From the NCBI GenBank assembly GCA_030220185.1, contig JASPKZ010004202.1, forward strand, positions 3,417,001-3,481,000: a stretch of DNA of 64,000 bases, in the 5' to 3' direction. The position numbers and the translations under genes are program-made. Below the pieces are notes generated by a model, which did not search any database, was not told the origin of the DNA, and saw only the letters and a program-made list of their open reading frames with translations. The DNA is from Diploptera punctata (taxonomy: Eukaryota > Arthropoda > Insecta > Blattodea > Blaberidae). Shown here piece after piece: positions 48,951 to 60,728 of the stretch (position 1 is its first letter; each line of letters opens with the position of its first letter).

Positions 48951-51900
48951 TTCCTCTTCCTGTTGATAAAATTGCCTCTTCCTGTTGATAAAATTGCCTC
49001 TTTCTGTTGATAAAATTGCCTCTTCCTGTTGATAAAATTGTCTCTTCCTGTTGATAAAATTGCCTCTTCCTGTTGATAAAATTGCCTCTTCCTGTTGATA
49101 AAATTGCCTCTTCCTGTTGATATAATTTCCTCTTCCTATTGATAGAATTGCCTCTTCCTGTTGATAGAATTGCCTCTTCCTGTTGATAGAATTGCCTCTT
49201 CCTGTTGATAGAATTGCCTCTTCCTGTTGATAAAATTGCCTCTTCGTGTTGATAAAATTGCCTCTTCCTGTTGATAAAATTGCCTCTTCCTGTTGATAAA
49301 ATTGCCTCTTCCTGTTGATAGAATTGCCTCTTCCTGTTGATAAAATTGCCTTTTCCTGTTGATAAAATTGCCCCTTCCTGTTGATAAAATTGCCGCTTCC
49401 TGTTGATAGAATTTCCTCTTCCTGTTGATAGAATTGCCTCTTCCTGTTGATAGAATTGCCTCTTCCTGTTGATAGAATTGCCTCTTCCTGTTGATAGAAT
49501 TGCCTCTTCCTGTTGATAAAAATGCCTCTTCCTGTTGATAAAATTGCCTCGTCCTGTTGATAAAATTGCCTCTACCTGTTGATAAAATTGCCTCTTCCTG
49601 TTGATAAAATTGCCTCTTCCTGTTGATAAGATCGCCTCTTCCTGTTGATAGAATTGCCTCTTCCTGTTGATAAAATTGCCTCTTCCTGTTGATAAAATTG
49701 TCTCTTCCTGTTGATAAAATTGCCTCTTCCTGTTGATAAAATTGCCTCTTCCTGTTGATAAAATTGCCTCTTCCTGTTGATATAATTTCTTCTTCCTATT
49801 GATAGAATTGCCTCTTCCTGTTGATAGAATTGCCTCTTCCTGTTGATAGAATTGCCTCTTCCTGTTGATAGAATTGCCTCTTCCTGTTGATAAAATTGCC
49901 TCTTCGTGTTGATAAAATTGCCTCTTCCTGTTGATAAAATTGCCTCTTCCTGTTGATAAATTGCCTCTTCCTGTTGATAGAATTGCCTCTTCCTGATGAT
50001 AAAATTGCCTTTTCCTGTTGATAAAATTGCCCCTTCCTGTTGATAGAAATTGCCGCTTCCTGTTGATAGAATTTCCTCTTCCTGTTGATAGAATTGCCTC
50101 TTCCTGTTGATAGAATTGCCTCTTCCTGTTGATAGAATTGCCTCTTCCTGTTGATAAAATTGCCTCTTCCTGTTGATAAAGATGCCTCTTCCTGTTGATA
50201 AAATTGCCTCGTCCTGTTGATAAAATTGCCTCTACCTGTTGATAAAATTGCCTCTTCCTGTTGATAAAATTGCCTCTTCCTGTTGATAAGACGGCCTCTT
50301 CCTGTTGATAAAATTGCCTCTTCCTGTTGATAAAATAGCCTCTTCATGTTGATAAAATTTCCTCTTCCTGTTGATAAAATTGCCTCTACCTGTTGATAGA
50401 ATTGCCTCTACCTGTTGATAGAATTGCCTCTTCCTGTTGATAGAATTGTCTCTTCTTGTTGATAAAATTGCCTCTTCCTGTTGATAAAATTGCCTCTACC
50501 TGTTGATAGAATTGCCTCTACCTGTTGATAGAATTGCCTCTTCCTGTTGATAGAATTGCCTCTTCCTGTTGATAGAATTGCCTCTTCCTGTTGATAGAAT
50601 TGCCTCTTCTTGTTGATAAAATTTCCTCTTCCTGTTGATAAAATTGCCTCTACCTGTTGATAGAATTGCCTCTTCCTGTTGATAGAATTGCCTCTTCCTG
50701 TTGATAGAATTGCCTCTTCCTGTTGATAGAATTGCCTCTTCTTGTTGATAAAATTTCCTCTTCCTGTTGATAAAATTGCCTCTACCTGTTGATAGAATTG
50801 CCTCTTCCTGTTGATAGAATTGCCTCTTCCTGTTGATAGAATTGCCTCTTCCTGTTGATAAAAATGCCTCTTCCTGTTGATAAAATTGCCTCGTCCTGTT
50901 GATAAAATTGCCTCTTCCTGTTGATAGAATTGCCTCTTCCTGTTGATAGAATTGCCTCTTCCTGTTGATAGAATTGCCTCTTCCTGTTGATAGAATTGCC
51001 TCTTCCTGTTGATAGAATTGCCTCTTCCTGTTGATAGAATTGCCTCTTCCTGTTGATAGAATTGCCTCTTCCTGTTGATAGAATTGCCTCTTCCTGTTGA
51101 TAGAATTGCCTCTTCCTGTTGATAGAATTGCCTCTTCTGTTGATAGAATTGCCTCTACCTGTTGATAGAATTGCCTCTTCCTGTTGATAGAATTGCCTCT
51201 TCCTGTTGATAGAATTGCCTCTTCCTGTTGATAGAATTGCCTCTTCCTGTTGATAGAATTGCCTCTTCCTGTTGATAAAATTGCCTCTACCTGTTGATAG
51301 AATTGCCTCTTCCTGTTGATAGAATTGCCTCTTCCTGTTGATAGAATTGCCTCTTCCTGTTGATAAAAATGCCTCTTCCTGTTGATAAAATTGCCTCGTC
51401 CTGTTGATAAAATTGCCTCTACCTGTTGATAAAATTGCCTCTTCCTGTTGATAAAATTGCCTCTTCCTGTTGATAAGATCGCCTCTTCCTGTTGATAAAA
51501 TTGCCTCTTCCTGTTGATAAAATTGCCTCTTCATGTTGATAAAATTTCCTCTTCCTGTTGATAAAATTGCCTCTACCTGTTGATAGAATTGCCTCTACCT
51601 GTTGATAGAATTGCCTCTTCCTGTTGATAGAATTGCCTCTTCTTGTTGATAAAATTGCCTCTTCCTGTTGATAAAATTGCCTCTACCTGTTGATAGAATT
51701 GCCTCTACCTGTTGATAGAATTGCCTCTTCCTGTTGATAGAATTGCCTCTTCCTGTTGATAGAATTGCCTCTTCCTGTTGATAGAATTGCCTCTTCTTGT
51801 TGATAAAATTCCTCTTCCTGTTGATAAAATTGCCTCTACCTGTTGATAGAATTGCCTCTTCTGTTGATAGAATTGCCTCTTCCTGTTGATAGAATTGCCT

Positions 51901-52570
51901 CTTCCTGTTGATAGAATTGCCTCTTCCTGTTGATAGAATTGCCTCTTCCTGTTGATAGAATTGCCTCTTCCTGTTGATAGAATTGCCTCTTCCTGTTGAT
52001 AGAATTGCCTCTTCTTGTTGATAAAATTTCCTCTTCCTGTTGATAAAATTGCCTCTACCTGTTGATAGAATTGCCTCTTCCTGTTGATAGAATTGCCTCT
52101 TCCTGTTGATAGAATTGCCTCTTCCTGTTGATAGAATTGCCTCTTCTTGTTGATAAAATTTCCTCTTCCTGTTGATAAAATTGCCTCTTCCTGTTGATAA
52201 AATTGCCTCTTCATGTTGATAAAATTTCCTCTTCCTGTTGATAAAATTGCCTCTACCTGTTGATAGAATTGCCTCTACCTGTTGATAGAATTGCCTCTTC
52301 CTGTTGATAGAATTGCCTCTTCTTGTTGATAAAATTGCCTCTTCCTGTTGATAAAATTGCCTCTACCTGTTGATAAAATTGCCTCTACCTGTTGATAGAA
52401 TTGCCTCTACCTGTTGATAGAATTGCCTCTTCCTGTTGATAGAATTGCCTCTTCCTGTTGATAGAATTGCCTCTTCCTGTTGATAGAATTGCCTCTTCCT
52501 GTTGATAGAATTGCCTCTTCTTGTTGATAAAATTGCCTCTTCCCATTGATAAAATTGCCTCTTCCTGATC
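48951..52570. repeat. 22-bp minisatellite, about 164 units, with higher-order repeats
   Basis: The unit is 'ttgcctcttcctgttgataaaa', with variants ataga, tacctg, tcatg, tcgtcc. Rare variants recur at about 660-bp spacing in the first third ('cctattgatagaattg' near 49135 and 49797; 'gataagat/cgg' near 49626 and 50287). A second higher-order block with 'cttcatgttgataaaatttc' is at about 50343, 51531 and 52210. Minus-strand frames of 169-250 codons repeat the same 22 residues (QFYQQEEAILSTGRGNSINR) and are a consequence of unit length, not genes. Confidence 0.97.
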
Positions 52571-52940
52571 GTAATGAGAGATATCTCCGTAAATTAACTT
52601 CTTTGACAAAGATATCGATTCAACAACATGCGATCGATATGGTACAGCAATAAATGCGTAAAGAAAACAACTTCAAAAATTACCACAAATAAAGGAGGTT
52701 AGTTCTGTTGCGCTCTAAAAAAAATATTAAATGTTGTATAATGAATTTGCATTATTGTTAATAGTTATTTCTCTACAATCATCTGTTATTGATTTTTCTC
52801 AAGTCCAAAGAGATTTACCAGTAAAGATATGCTATTTATAACTATTCAGCCGGGTTAGAAATCGTCCGGAAGTAAGGTCGGAATACATAACCTCGCATTT
52901 GGCAAATATTAAACATAATGTTTATTTTTAGCTTCTGATG
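52571..52940. other. AT-rich spacer
   Basis: No gene signal. Confidence 0.5.
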
Positions 52941-52966
52941 TATTATTCGCTAAACAGTCACTCCAA

Positions 52967-53064
52967 ATCTAACACGAAGTTGAGTTTTTCATTAGACAAA
53001 ATCACTCACCACTTTGTCGCTCGTGATTTTTTCAGAAAAACACAACCTCTTGTTAGATTACTGT
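52967..53064. repeat. Imperfect hairpin related to the Hp element terminus
   Basis: 'ctaacacgaagttgag...aaaatcac' pairs with 'gtgattttttcagaaaaaca' ... 'caacctcttgttag' over about 36 bp per arm. The loop 'tcaccactttgtcgctc' resembles 'cacttcgtgagtc' of the Hp hairpins. Confidence 0.65.
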
Positions 53065-53585
53065 TGATAAAAATATTTTTTAGCTATCTGTCCGAATTTC
53101 TATTAGTATATGTCAAAGGGAATAGAAATATAAGTTCCATTGTTCTTAAATGCTATTATGTTACCTCGTTTAATGGTTCTCTGTTATCGGTGACATTTTT
53201 TTAAAACAAATGACTGTCATACAAAGGCGATGTATTTTGCGGTAGAGGTCTTTGCTTTTTTTTTTACCTTTCATATGGACTTAACTAATCGGCGATTATT
53301 GTAGGGGAAATGCTCACAGAGATAATGAGTGACCGGACGCTGTCCTAACGCATGAATAAAATATTACTATAGCAGGTGACTCTGTCCTGCAGCGTTCCAA
53401 TTGTACAATCCCTACTAATGGATCTCTTCAAATCCATAATATCCTATCGTAACTGTTACAACATAATACAATGCTTTTCATTCTAGACGAACTTTTTTTT
53501 AATGTTTGTTCATTTGTTTGTGTAAGCAAAAGTCGAAACTTCAGGTTATATCATGGGGCATTGTACATTGCGTAACATTTACTAT
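53065..53585. other. Spacer
   Basis: No gene signal recognised. Confidence 0.5.
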
Positions 53586-54913
53586 CACTATCATTCTTAA
53601 CAGTTTTCGGACACTTTTGAAATCCACAATGGGTTGAAGCAAGGATATGCTCTATCTCCTCTACTATTTAATTTTGTATTAGAGCATGCCATTAAATCTT
53701 TAGAGAATGAGCAAGGCCTACAACTCAATGGTATTAATAAGCTATTAGTTTATGCTGATGATGTAGTACTATTGGGCGATAGCGAGGAGATACTAAAGGA
53801 CAACACGCACACACTATTGAGTAACACTAAGAAATTAGGACTGGAAGTAAATATCAATAAAACTAAATATATGGTCACACGTAGAAATACATTATATAAT
53901 GGAAATGGGCAGCTAATGACAAATGAAAATTTTGAGGAAGTGGCTGAATTCAAATACTTAGGAACAATAATCACAAATAGGAATGAGATGCACAAAGAAA
54001 TTAAACATAGGCTCAATTCTGGAAATGCGTGCTATTATGCATTGCATAGACTCTTGATGTCCCAACTCCTTTCAAAAAACGTTAAACTGAAAACACATAA
54101 AACTATTATTCTACCAGTTATGTTATATGGGTGCGAAACATGGACTCTTACTTTAAAGGAGTAAAGGATATTACGACATGGAGAGTGACAACACAACAAT
54201 CTACCAGAATACAAGCTGCTGAAATGAAATTCCTCAGACCAATAGCAGGATATCAAAGAACAGACAAAAAACATAACACAGAAATAAGACAACAACTAAA
54301 AGTAGAGGAATTAAACACAACAATAGTGAAATACAGAGCCAACTGGAAAGAACACTTGGCAAGGATGACTGAGAATAGAATACCAAAGCAGCATACAGCT
54401 ATTCGTCATGAGGAAGAAGAAGTTTGGGAAGACCAAAGAAAAGATGGAAACAGCAGTAATTTGGAACCGGAACAGGCTAGTAAATAAGCCTAAACCGTGA
54501 TGAAGAAGAAAGGATATTACGAGTATTTGAGAATAAAGTTCTTAGGAAAAATTTTGGACCAAAGAGAGATGAACAAACAGGTGAATGGAGAACACAGTAT
54601 AACAGTGAACTATATGGTCTTTATTGGAAGCCAGATATAATAAGAACAGTTAAATCTTGTAGGCTGGGATGGGCAGGAAATGTGGCACGAATGGGGAATG
54701 TAAGAAGTGCATTGAAACTTCTTGTAGGAAAACCAGAGGGAAAACGCCCAATTGGTAGACCAATTATGAGGTGAGAGAATAACATGAACTATGATTTGAG
54801 GGAAGTAGATTATACAGGGAATGATTGGAAAACATTACCTCAGGATAGGGTTGTTTGGAGAGCTTATGTCCGCGCGGCCATGAACCTGCGTGTTCGATAG
54901 TGCCAGTGAGTTA

Positions 54914-54915
<2 letters not shown>
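53586..54915 (+). pseudogene. RTE-like LINE family B with nested family C insertion
   Basis: The open frame 53634-54164 starts at the RT block KQGYALSPLLFNFVLEHAIK, contains the catalytic LLVYADDVVLLGDSEE (YADD) and runs FKYLGTIITNRNEMHKEIKH to YGCETWTLTLKE, where an in-frame stop occurs next to the insertion site. The rest resumes at about 54523: VFENKVLRKNFGPKRDEQTG, GRPIMR (then stop), ending 'gcgtgttcgatagtgccagt' and the tail. The copy contains more of the RT than other family B copies here. The nested insertion, stops and lack of endonuclease show it is dead. Confidence 0.85.
54177..54508 (+). mobile_element. Nested LINE family C insertion with 14-bp TSD
   Basis: Flanked by aaaggatattacga at 54163-54176 and 54509-54522. 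Encodes AAEMKFLRPIAGYQRTDKKH, NWKEHLARMTENRIPKQ and, after a frameshift, GRPKKRWKQQ, then UTR and a short (GAA)n tail. A textbook 5'-truncated target-primed insertion. Confidence 0.85.
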
Positions 54916-54976
<61 letters not shown>

Positions 54977-55007
54977 TTATTATTATTATTATTATTATTA
55001 CTAGTAC

Positions 55008-55050
<43 letters not shown>

Positions 55051-55072
55051 TTATTACTATTATTATTATTTC
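54916..55072. repeat. (TTA)n microsatellite
   Basis: About 155 bp of ATT repeats beginning right after the family B 3' tail. Confidence 0.95.
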
Positions 55073-55263
55073 AGAATTGTTTCTGTTATAAATACAGGTA
55101 TCCTCAACCAAAATATACAAATCTTTCTTCCACATTTCCCACTGTTGCGTGTCTGCTTCTGTCATTTTCTGTGTCCTTTCTTATCATTATATGCCCTTTC
55201 TATTTTACTTAGATTTCATCAATCCCTTGTACTGTATCCTTTTCTACATTCATAATTTCTTTT

Positions 55264-55672
55264 ATATATCGGCCGCTGGACTAGTGGTTATGCTCCTTGC
55301 CTCTGGTCCCGAGGATCGCGGGTTCAAATCCGGCCGGGGTCGATGGTTCTTTTAGGATGGGAAAATCTAGGGAGCAAGTCCTCCGGGAGGGACTTTAAGC
55401 CGTAGGTCCCGAGTCTGATGATTTTCAGGCTCGTAAAAGATCCTTAAGCCTGAATGAAAAGGCCTCTAAGCAAAATTTACCGAATTTTCCTGTCCTAGTA
55501 CTACCTTGGTTTCCTATATGTCAGTATGAGGCGAAACGCTGACCACGGACCACTGAAATGACATCTACATGAAAACAAGTGTAACTAAATTAGTATGGTT
55601 CAAATTCTTTCCTGTAGGGGGAGAGCGCCTAAATCTCTGTTAAAAGAAACATGGGCTTACAAGAAGAAGAAT
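55264..55672 (+). mobile_element. SINE-2 copy (tRNA-derived), full length
   Basis: Head 'ggccgctggactagtggtta' (A box) and 'gcgggttcaaatccggcc' (B box). Body 'ggagcaagtcctccgggagg', 'gattttcaggctcgtaaaag', 'tcctagtactaccttggttt', end 'gaaacatgggcttacaagaa' with a GAA tail. About 400 bp; further copies at 57.8 and 60.7 kb. Confidence 0.85.
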
Positions 55673-55737
55673 TTCTTTTGTTGTATTATTTTTTATTTTG
55701 TCTAATTTTGTTATAATTTATTACTGTTATTGGATGT

Positions 55738-56066
55738 CTATCCACCGCAGTGATCTCGAGGTAGCGTGCTGGCTTGTCACGCAGCGGGCCCGGATTCGAT
55801 CTCCGTTCGGGGCAGTTTTCTGGGTGAGGTTTTTATCGGAGTTTTTCCTCACCTGTAAGACAAATCTCAGGAAATGTTTAAGGCCCACACGGTCCCCGAA
55901 ATCATATGGCCATCATTACCATCATCATCATAATCCTTCACCGGTGTGGAAAGCAACGGGAAGCTATCACACCTACAATTCCCCAGTAAAGCTGCAAGCA
56001 TAGCATGGAAATATTATGATTGCAGTGAAGGACCTGTCCTCGGGCAGAATTACTATGGATGGATTA
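55738..56066 (+). mobile_element. SINE-1 copy, near full length
   Basis: 'ccaccgcagtgatctcgagg', 'cggattcgatctccgttcgg' (B box slightly decayed), 'cctcacctgtaagacaaatc', end 'cagaattactatggatgga'. Confidence 0.85.
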
Positions 56067-56599
56067 AATGTCTGTTCCCCAAAGTCCCCACCTAACATTG
56101 GGTCTCGGTAGATAACGAACGATATCACACCCCTTTTACTACTACGACCTCATATATAAAAAAGAACTTTATAAATTTTCTAAGCGATATTTTCCAGCAA
56201 ATGAAAGAAATGTGACATGGGACTTAATCCATGGCAGAGCCGCAGGGATTATAATGGCGCTAATTTAACATGTAGAGAATGGTCATCTTTTCATTTTTAC
56301 GGCGGCGAGTGTACGAACATAACAATGTGTAGAGAGAGATTAATGATGGGGTTGATAGATGGCGATGCTAGCCGGCACTTGTAGACGTACCGGCATTTGT
56401 TTGTGAATTTTGCATAACGATAACCTTTCATTATATGGCTTGTGTCAACCGGTGTAATTGATTGCATCGTGTAACATTTTCCCTTCAATTATAAATGATA
56501 AACTTTAATACAACTTTCATCGTACACAATAGATTTTAAACTTAGGTCACTTTTCCTATATCCAAGAATTTTATGCAATAATAAATCATTGAGAAATTA
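56067..56599. other. Spacer
   Basis: No gene signal recognised. Confidence 0.5.
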
Positions 56600-56935
56600 A
56601 CAGAAAGAGTACGTAACAGTGAGCTACGTGATCTTTATGAAAAATCAGATTTAATGAGAACGGTTAAGTTTCGTAGATTGCGATAGGGCAGGACATGTCG
56701 CACGAATGGGGAATGAAAAAGGGGGATGGAAACTCCTTGTAGGAAAACTAACGGGAAAGCTTCCATTAGGTAGGTCAAGAATGAGGCTGGAAAATAAATT
56801 TAACCATGATTTTAGGGAACTACATTATCTTAGAGATGATTTGAAAATATTAGCTAAGTATGGAGATGTATGGAATGTTTATGTCGTGGCTATGAACCTA
56901 CGGGTTCGATAGTAACAGCTATTACCCGTTTAAGG
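56600..56935 (+). pseudogene. RTE-like LINE family B 3' end, decayed
   Basis: RVRNSELRDLYEKSDLMRTV, then in another frame MGNEKGGWKLLVGKLTGKLP, LGRSRMRLENKFNHDFRELH and AMNLRVR, stop. GRP has become GRS. The usual (GTRA)n tail is replaced by 'agtaacagctattaccc'. Confidence 0.75.
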
Positions 56936-57280
56936 AGTAAGCGCAGTTGTTGACGGAGGGCACTGCAGTCGTGTTTATGCAGGAATAGACGTGACACTGC
57001 TATCAACGAGTGCAAAGGGGAATGGGACGTGGGACGCTGACAGTGTACACTGCCTTATATGACGTCACGTGTACCAACAAACAGAGCTTCCTGATTCTTC
57101 CGCCTGCAGAGATACTTTGAATGAGTAATAATTAGTTACTATAAACTATGGATGGAAAGAAAAAAATAAATACAAAGAAGAGGTGGAGAATGAAATAAAA
57201 ACATATTTCTCTCTCTAGCTTTCTGTCTAAGAAAAATAAAGGGCAAAGAAAATTAATTATTAATATATGTTTACTAAGCA
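56936..57280. other. Spacer
   Basis: About 345 bp with a moderately GC-rich start ('gatagtaacag...gacgtcacgtgtacc'). Nothing named. Confidence 0.45.
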
Positions 57281-57604
57281 CACCGCTGTGGTCTCGAGGT
57301 AGCGTGCTGTCTTGTCACGCAGCGGACCCGGGTTCGATCACCGGTCAGGACAGTTTTCTGGGTGAGGTTTTTATTGGGGTTTTTCCTCACCTGTAAGACA
57401 AATATCAGGAAAACATTAAGGCCCAAACGGTCCGCGAAATCATATGGCCATCATCATAATCATCCTTATCATTATCATCAACCTTCGCCGGTGTGGAAAG
57501 CAACGGGAAGCTACCACACTTACAATTCCCTAGTAAAACTGCAAAGCATAGCATGGAAATACAGTGAAAGACCTGCCCTCGGGCAGTATTACTATGGATG
57601 GATG
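57281..57604 (+). mobile_element. SINE-1 copy, near full length
   Basis: 'caccgctgtggtctcgaggt', 'cccgggttcgatcaccggtc', 'tgaggtttttattggggttt', end 'cagtattactatggatggat'. A short deletion near the 3' end. Confidence 0.85.
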
Positions 57605-57822
57605 AATGTTTACCAATACCTGCTTATATTACTTTTAATTTTTTTTACAGAGATTATTGATTGATTAATGGGCCCATTGTTAAGCCATAGCCTCTCCTTT
57701 ATCAGGAGTTTATAGACAAAGTTCATTTTTAGTTACCTTGTTCACCTAAATATGTCATGAGTGACACGCGGTCAACACACCTACTCAATGAGACATCTAG
57801 CAGGCAACTAAGGTATTACTAG

Positions 57823-58050
57823 AATTTTTTAGACCAGTCGGTAAATTCTGCTTAGAGGCCTCTTTGTTCAGGCTTAAGGACCTATTACGAGCCTGAAAAT
57901 CTTCGGACTCGGGACCCACGGCTTGACGTCTCTCCCGGAGGACTTGCTCCTTGCGTTTTTCCATCCTTAAAAAAATTACATCGATCGCGGCCGGGTTTGA
58001 ACCCGCAACCCTCGGAACTAGAGGTACCACTAGTCCACCGGGGCCGACTT
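57823..58050 (-). mobile_element. SINE-2 copy, 3'-truncated
   Basis: Minus-strand head 'ggccccggtggactagtggt' and 'ttgcgggttcaaacccggcc', body to 'ggcctctaagcagaatttac', where it stops. The 3' third is missing. Confidence 0.85.
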
Positions 58051-58205
58051 TTTCTTACAGAGAACGGAAGATAAACTTTTTTTCATTTCTTTCACTTTTC
58101 TTGGTCCTTCTTCTCATATTTGTTTCTTTGTTTTCTTCTTGTTTTATTCTGTTTATACATTCCTCTTAAATAATTTTATGAAACGGGTGCTTGGCACAAA
58201 TATTC
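58051..58205. other. T/C-rich spacer
   Basis: Pyrimidine-rich on plus. No gene. Confidence 0.4.
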
Positions 58206-58207
58206 AA

Positions 58208-58208
<1 letters not shown>

Positions 58209-58259
<51 letters not shown>

Positions 58260-58263
58260 TTTT
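58209..58263. repeat. (TA)n followed by a T-run
   Basis: About 21 TA units and then about 14 T. Confidence 0.97.
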
Positions 58264-58489
58264 GCAACTCTATAAGACTTTTGTCGCTTAAATTTTCTCT
58301 TTTATTGCAAAAGACTTGTGGCTGTCTCATTCACACGTATACATAAAACATAACACTTTAAAAATACGAGCTCCTAAAGACCTCCATACTCTAAAGAATT
58401 TTATAATTCTCTCTTTCGTTTTTGAAACCCAAGCAGTTTTACTAACTTGTTACTAAGGCTGGGATTTTTATGTACTAAAAGAGAAGATT

Positions 58490-59072
58490 GCAACATAGTA
58501 TAATGAGAAGTTAGACTTCTGACTGTCTTTTGTTTTGGTTTCACATTCAAACAGTTGAATAGTTTAATGAGAAATAAGAAATCTGACTGTCTTTTGTTTT
58601 GGTTTCACACACAAACAGTTGGATAATATAATGAGAAGTTAGACTTCTGACTGTCTTTTGTTTTGGTTTCACATTCAAACAGTTGAATAGTATAATGAGA
58701 AATAAAAAATCTGACTGTCTTTTGGTTTGGTTTCACACACAAACGGTTGAATAGTATAATGAGAAATAAGATTCCTGATTGTCTTTTGTTTTGATTTCAC
58801 ACACAAACATTTAAATAGTATAATTATAAGTTAGACTTCTGACTGTGTTTTGTTTTGGTTTCACATACAAACAATTGAATAGTATAATGAGAAGTTAGAT
58901 TTCTGACTGTCTTTTGGTTTGGTTCACACACAAACAGTTGAATAGTATAATGAAAAGTTAGACTTCAGACTGTCTTTTGTTTTGGTTCACACACAAACAG
59001 TTGAATAGTATAATGAGAAGTTAGACTTCTGACTGTCTTTTGTTTTGGTTCACACACAAACAGTTGAATAAC
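58490..59072. repeat. 64-bp tandem repeat, about 9 units
   Basis: Unit 'cagttgaatagtataatgag...aagttagacttctgactgtc...ttttgttttggtttcacaca', with period 64 (for example 58552, 58616, 58680) falling to 62-63 in later units. Alternation of 'gttagacttc' and 'ataagaaatc' versions in the first units suggests an early dimer. Confidence 0.93.
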
Positions 59073-59242
59073 ACCTTTATTGCAATCTTATATTTTATTA
59101 CATAAAAAAATCCTAGCCCTAGTAATTATAATTGTGTTAAAAACGGTGGCATAAATTCTGAAAGCAAGGGTAACATAATAATAGTTGATCATCTCATTAA
59201 TTAAATAATAGACCTAATTGCAATATTGATAACGTTTTCTCG
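59073..59242. other. AT-rich spacer
   Basis: No gene signal. Confidence 0.5.
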
Positions 59243-59432
59243 TGATGAACTAACTAACTCGCCTGCACTATCGAACCCGTTGTTCATGGTCTCTCGCACA
59301 TAAACCCACCAAACATTCCTATCTAAGCTAATGTTTTCCAATCATCTCCTGCATAATCTACTTCCCTCAAATTATGATTAATATTATTCTCACACCTCAT
59401 TCTTGGTCTACCAACTAGCCTTTTTCTTTTTT
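59243..59432 (-). pseudogene. RTE-like LINE family B 3' end
   Basis: 'taactaactcgcctgcacta' is the reversed tail. The minus strand contains GRPRMRCE-like and REVDYAGDDW-like codons, frameshifted. About 190 bp. Confidence 0.7.
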
Positions 59433-59800
59433 ATATGCAGATATTTTTCAATCCAAAAAAAAAGTCATGACATTCATTAGGGAAAAAATATGATAATGAT
59501 GTGGACTATATCCTAATTAACATTTCTTCATCAATAACGTCAATACAATGTGAACCCACACTACAACATTAACAGACAGGAAAAACAGTTCAGTTATTAA
59601 TCATTTAATGCAATTTGTCGAAAGTGACAAGTCGCTTTCAAATATGAGCTTTTCAAAGCTGCCATATGTAGCATAGACATTTATTGATTTGCCTTAATAT
59701 GTCCTATATATTATACATTATATAAAACACATTTAAGTTCTACAAACATACTTTTCTGGCTATGAGTCTATTGGAATTTATGGAAATGCATGACATTATG
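59433..59800. other. AT-rich spacer
   Basis: No gene signal. Confidence 0.5.
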
Positions 59801-59811
59801 TATTATAGGGA

Positions 59812-60335
59812 CTATTGTCGTCCCACCTCCTTTCAAAAAACGTTAAACTGAAAATATATAAAACTGTTATTCTCCCAGTTATATTATATGGGTGCGAAAC
59901 ATGGACTCTTACTTCCAGGGAGGAGAAAAGATTACGAAAATTTGAGAATAAATTTCTTAGTAAAATTTTTGGAACAAAGAGGGATGAACAGACAGGTGAA
60001 TAGAGAACACTACATAAGAGTGAACTACATGGTCTTTATAGGAAGCCAGATATAATAAGAATAGTTAAGTCTCGTAAACTGCGATGGCCAGGACATGTGG
60101 AACGAATAGGGTATGAAAGAGTTGCATGGAAGCTTGTTGTAGGAAAATAAGAGACAAAACGCCCAGTTGGTAGACCAAGAATGAGGTGGGAGAATAACAT
60201 TAACCATAATTTAAGGGAAGTAGATTATACCGCAGATGGTTACAAAACATTAGCTCAGGATAGGGATTTGTGGAGAGTTTAAATCCGCGCGATCATTAAC
60301 CTGCGGGTTTGATAGTGCCAGTGAGTTAGTTAGTG
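59812..60335 (+). pseudogene. RTE-like LINE family B 3' half
   Basis: MSSHLLSKNVKLKIYKTVIL, YGCETWTLTSREEKRLRKFE, KRDEQTGE and then an in-frame stop (60001-60003). Homology continues to GRPRMRWENN and the end 'gcgggtttgatagtgccagt' plus a (GTTA)n tail. 5'-truncated at the SQLLSKN block. Confidence 0.8.
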
Positions 60336-60374
60336 CCACATATTTTGATTTTAAATACTTTATTATTAGGATTG

Positions 60375-60655
60375 TGCATCGCTATGGTATCAAGATAGCG
60401 TGCTGCTTTTGACGCAGCGGTCCCGCGTTCGATTCACGGTAGGGACAGGCTTCTAGAGAGAGTTTTCGGGGGTTTTCCTCACCTGAAAGACAAATGTCTG
60501 GAAGCCTAAGGCCCAATGGTCTCCGAAAACGATGCGGCCATCATCATCTTCCATATTATCATCATCATCACTTCACCGGTGTGGAAAGCAACGGGAAACT
60601 ACCACACCTATAATTCCCTAGCATGAAAATGTCCTCGGGCAAAACACTATATTAC
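60375..60655 (+). mobile_element. SINE-1 copy, diverged
   Basis: 'gcatcgctatggtatcaaga', 'tcccgcgttcgattcacggt', 'cctcacctgaaagacaaatg', 'accggtgtggaaagcaacgg'. Several small deletions, the oldest-looking SINE-1 here. Confidence 0.8.
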
Positions 60656-60728
60656 AGAATTATTAGAATGATCTAACAGAAAACAAATTTAGTAGCAAGG
60701 TGTTTTAAATATATAATCTTCTTCTGGT

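Noticed and set aside
48951..52570. CRISPR array or bacterial replication origin (TTATCAACA resembles a DnaA box).
   Set aside because: The repeats are contiguous with no unique spacers, and all context is eukaryotic transposon DNA.
49796..52609. Repetitive proteins of 169-250 residues encoded by the 22-bp array.
   Set aside because: Three 22-bp units make 66 bp, giving a 22-residue cycle in any stop-free frame. No start context, no unique domain and no conservation argument.
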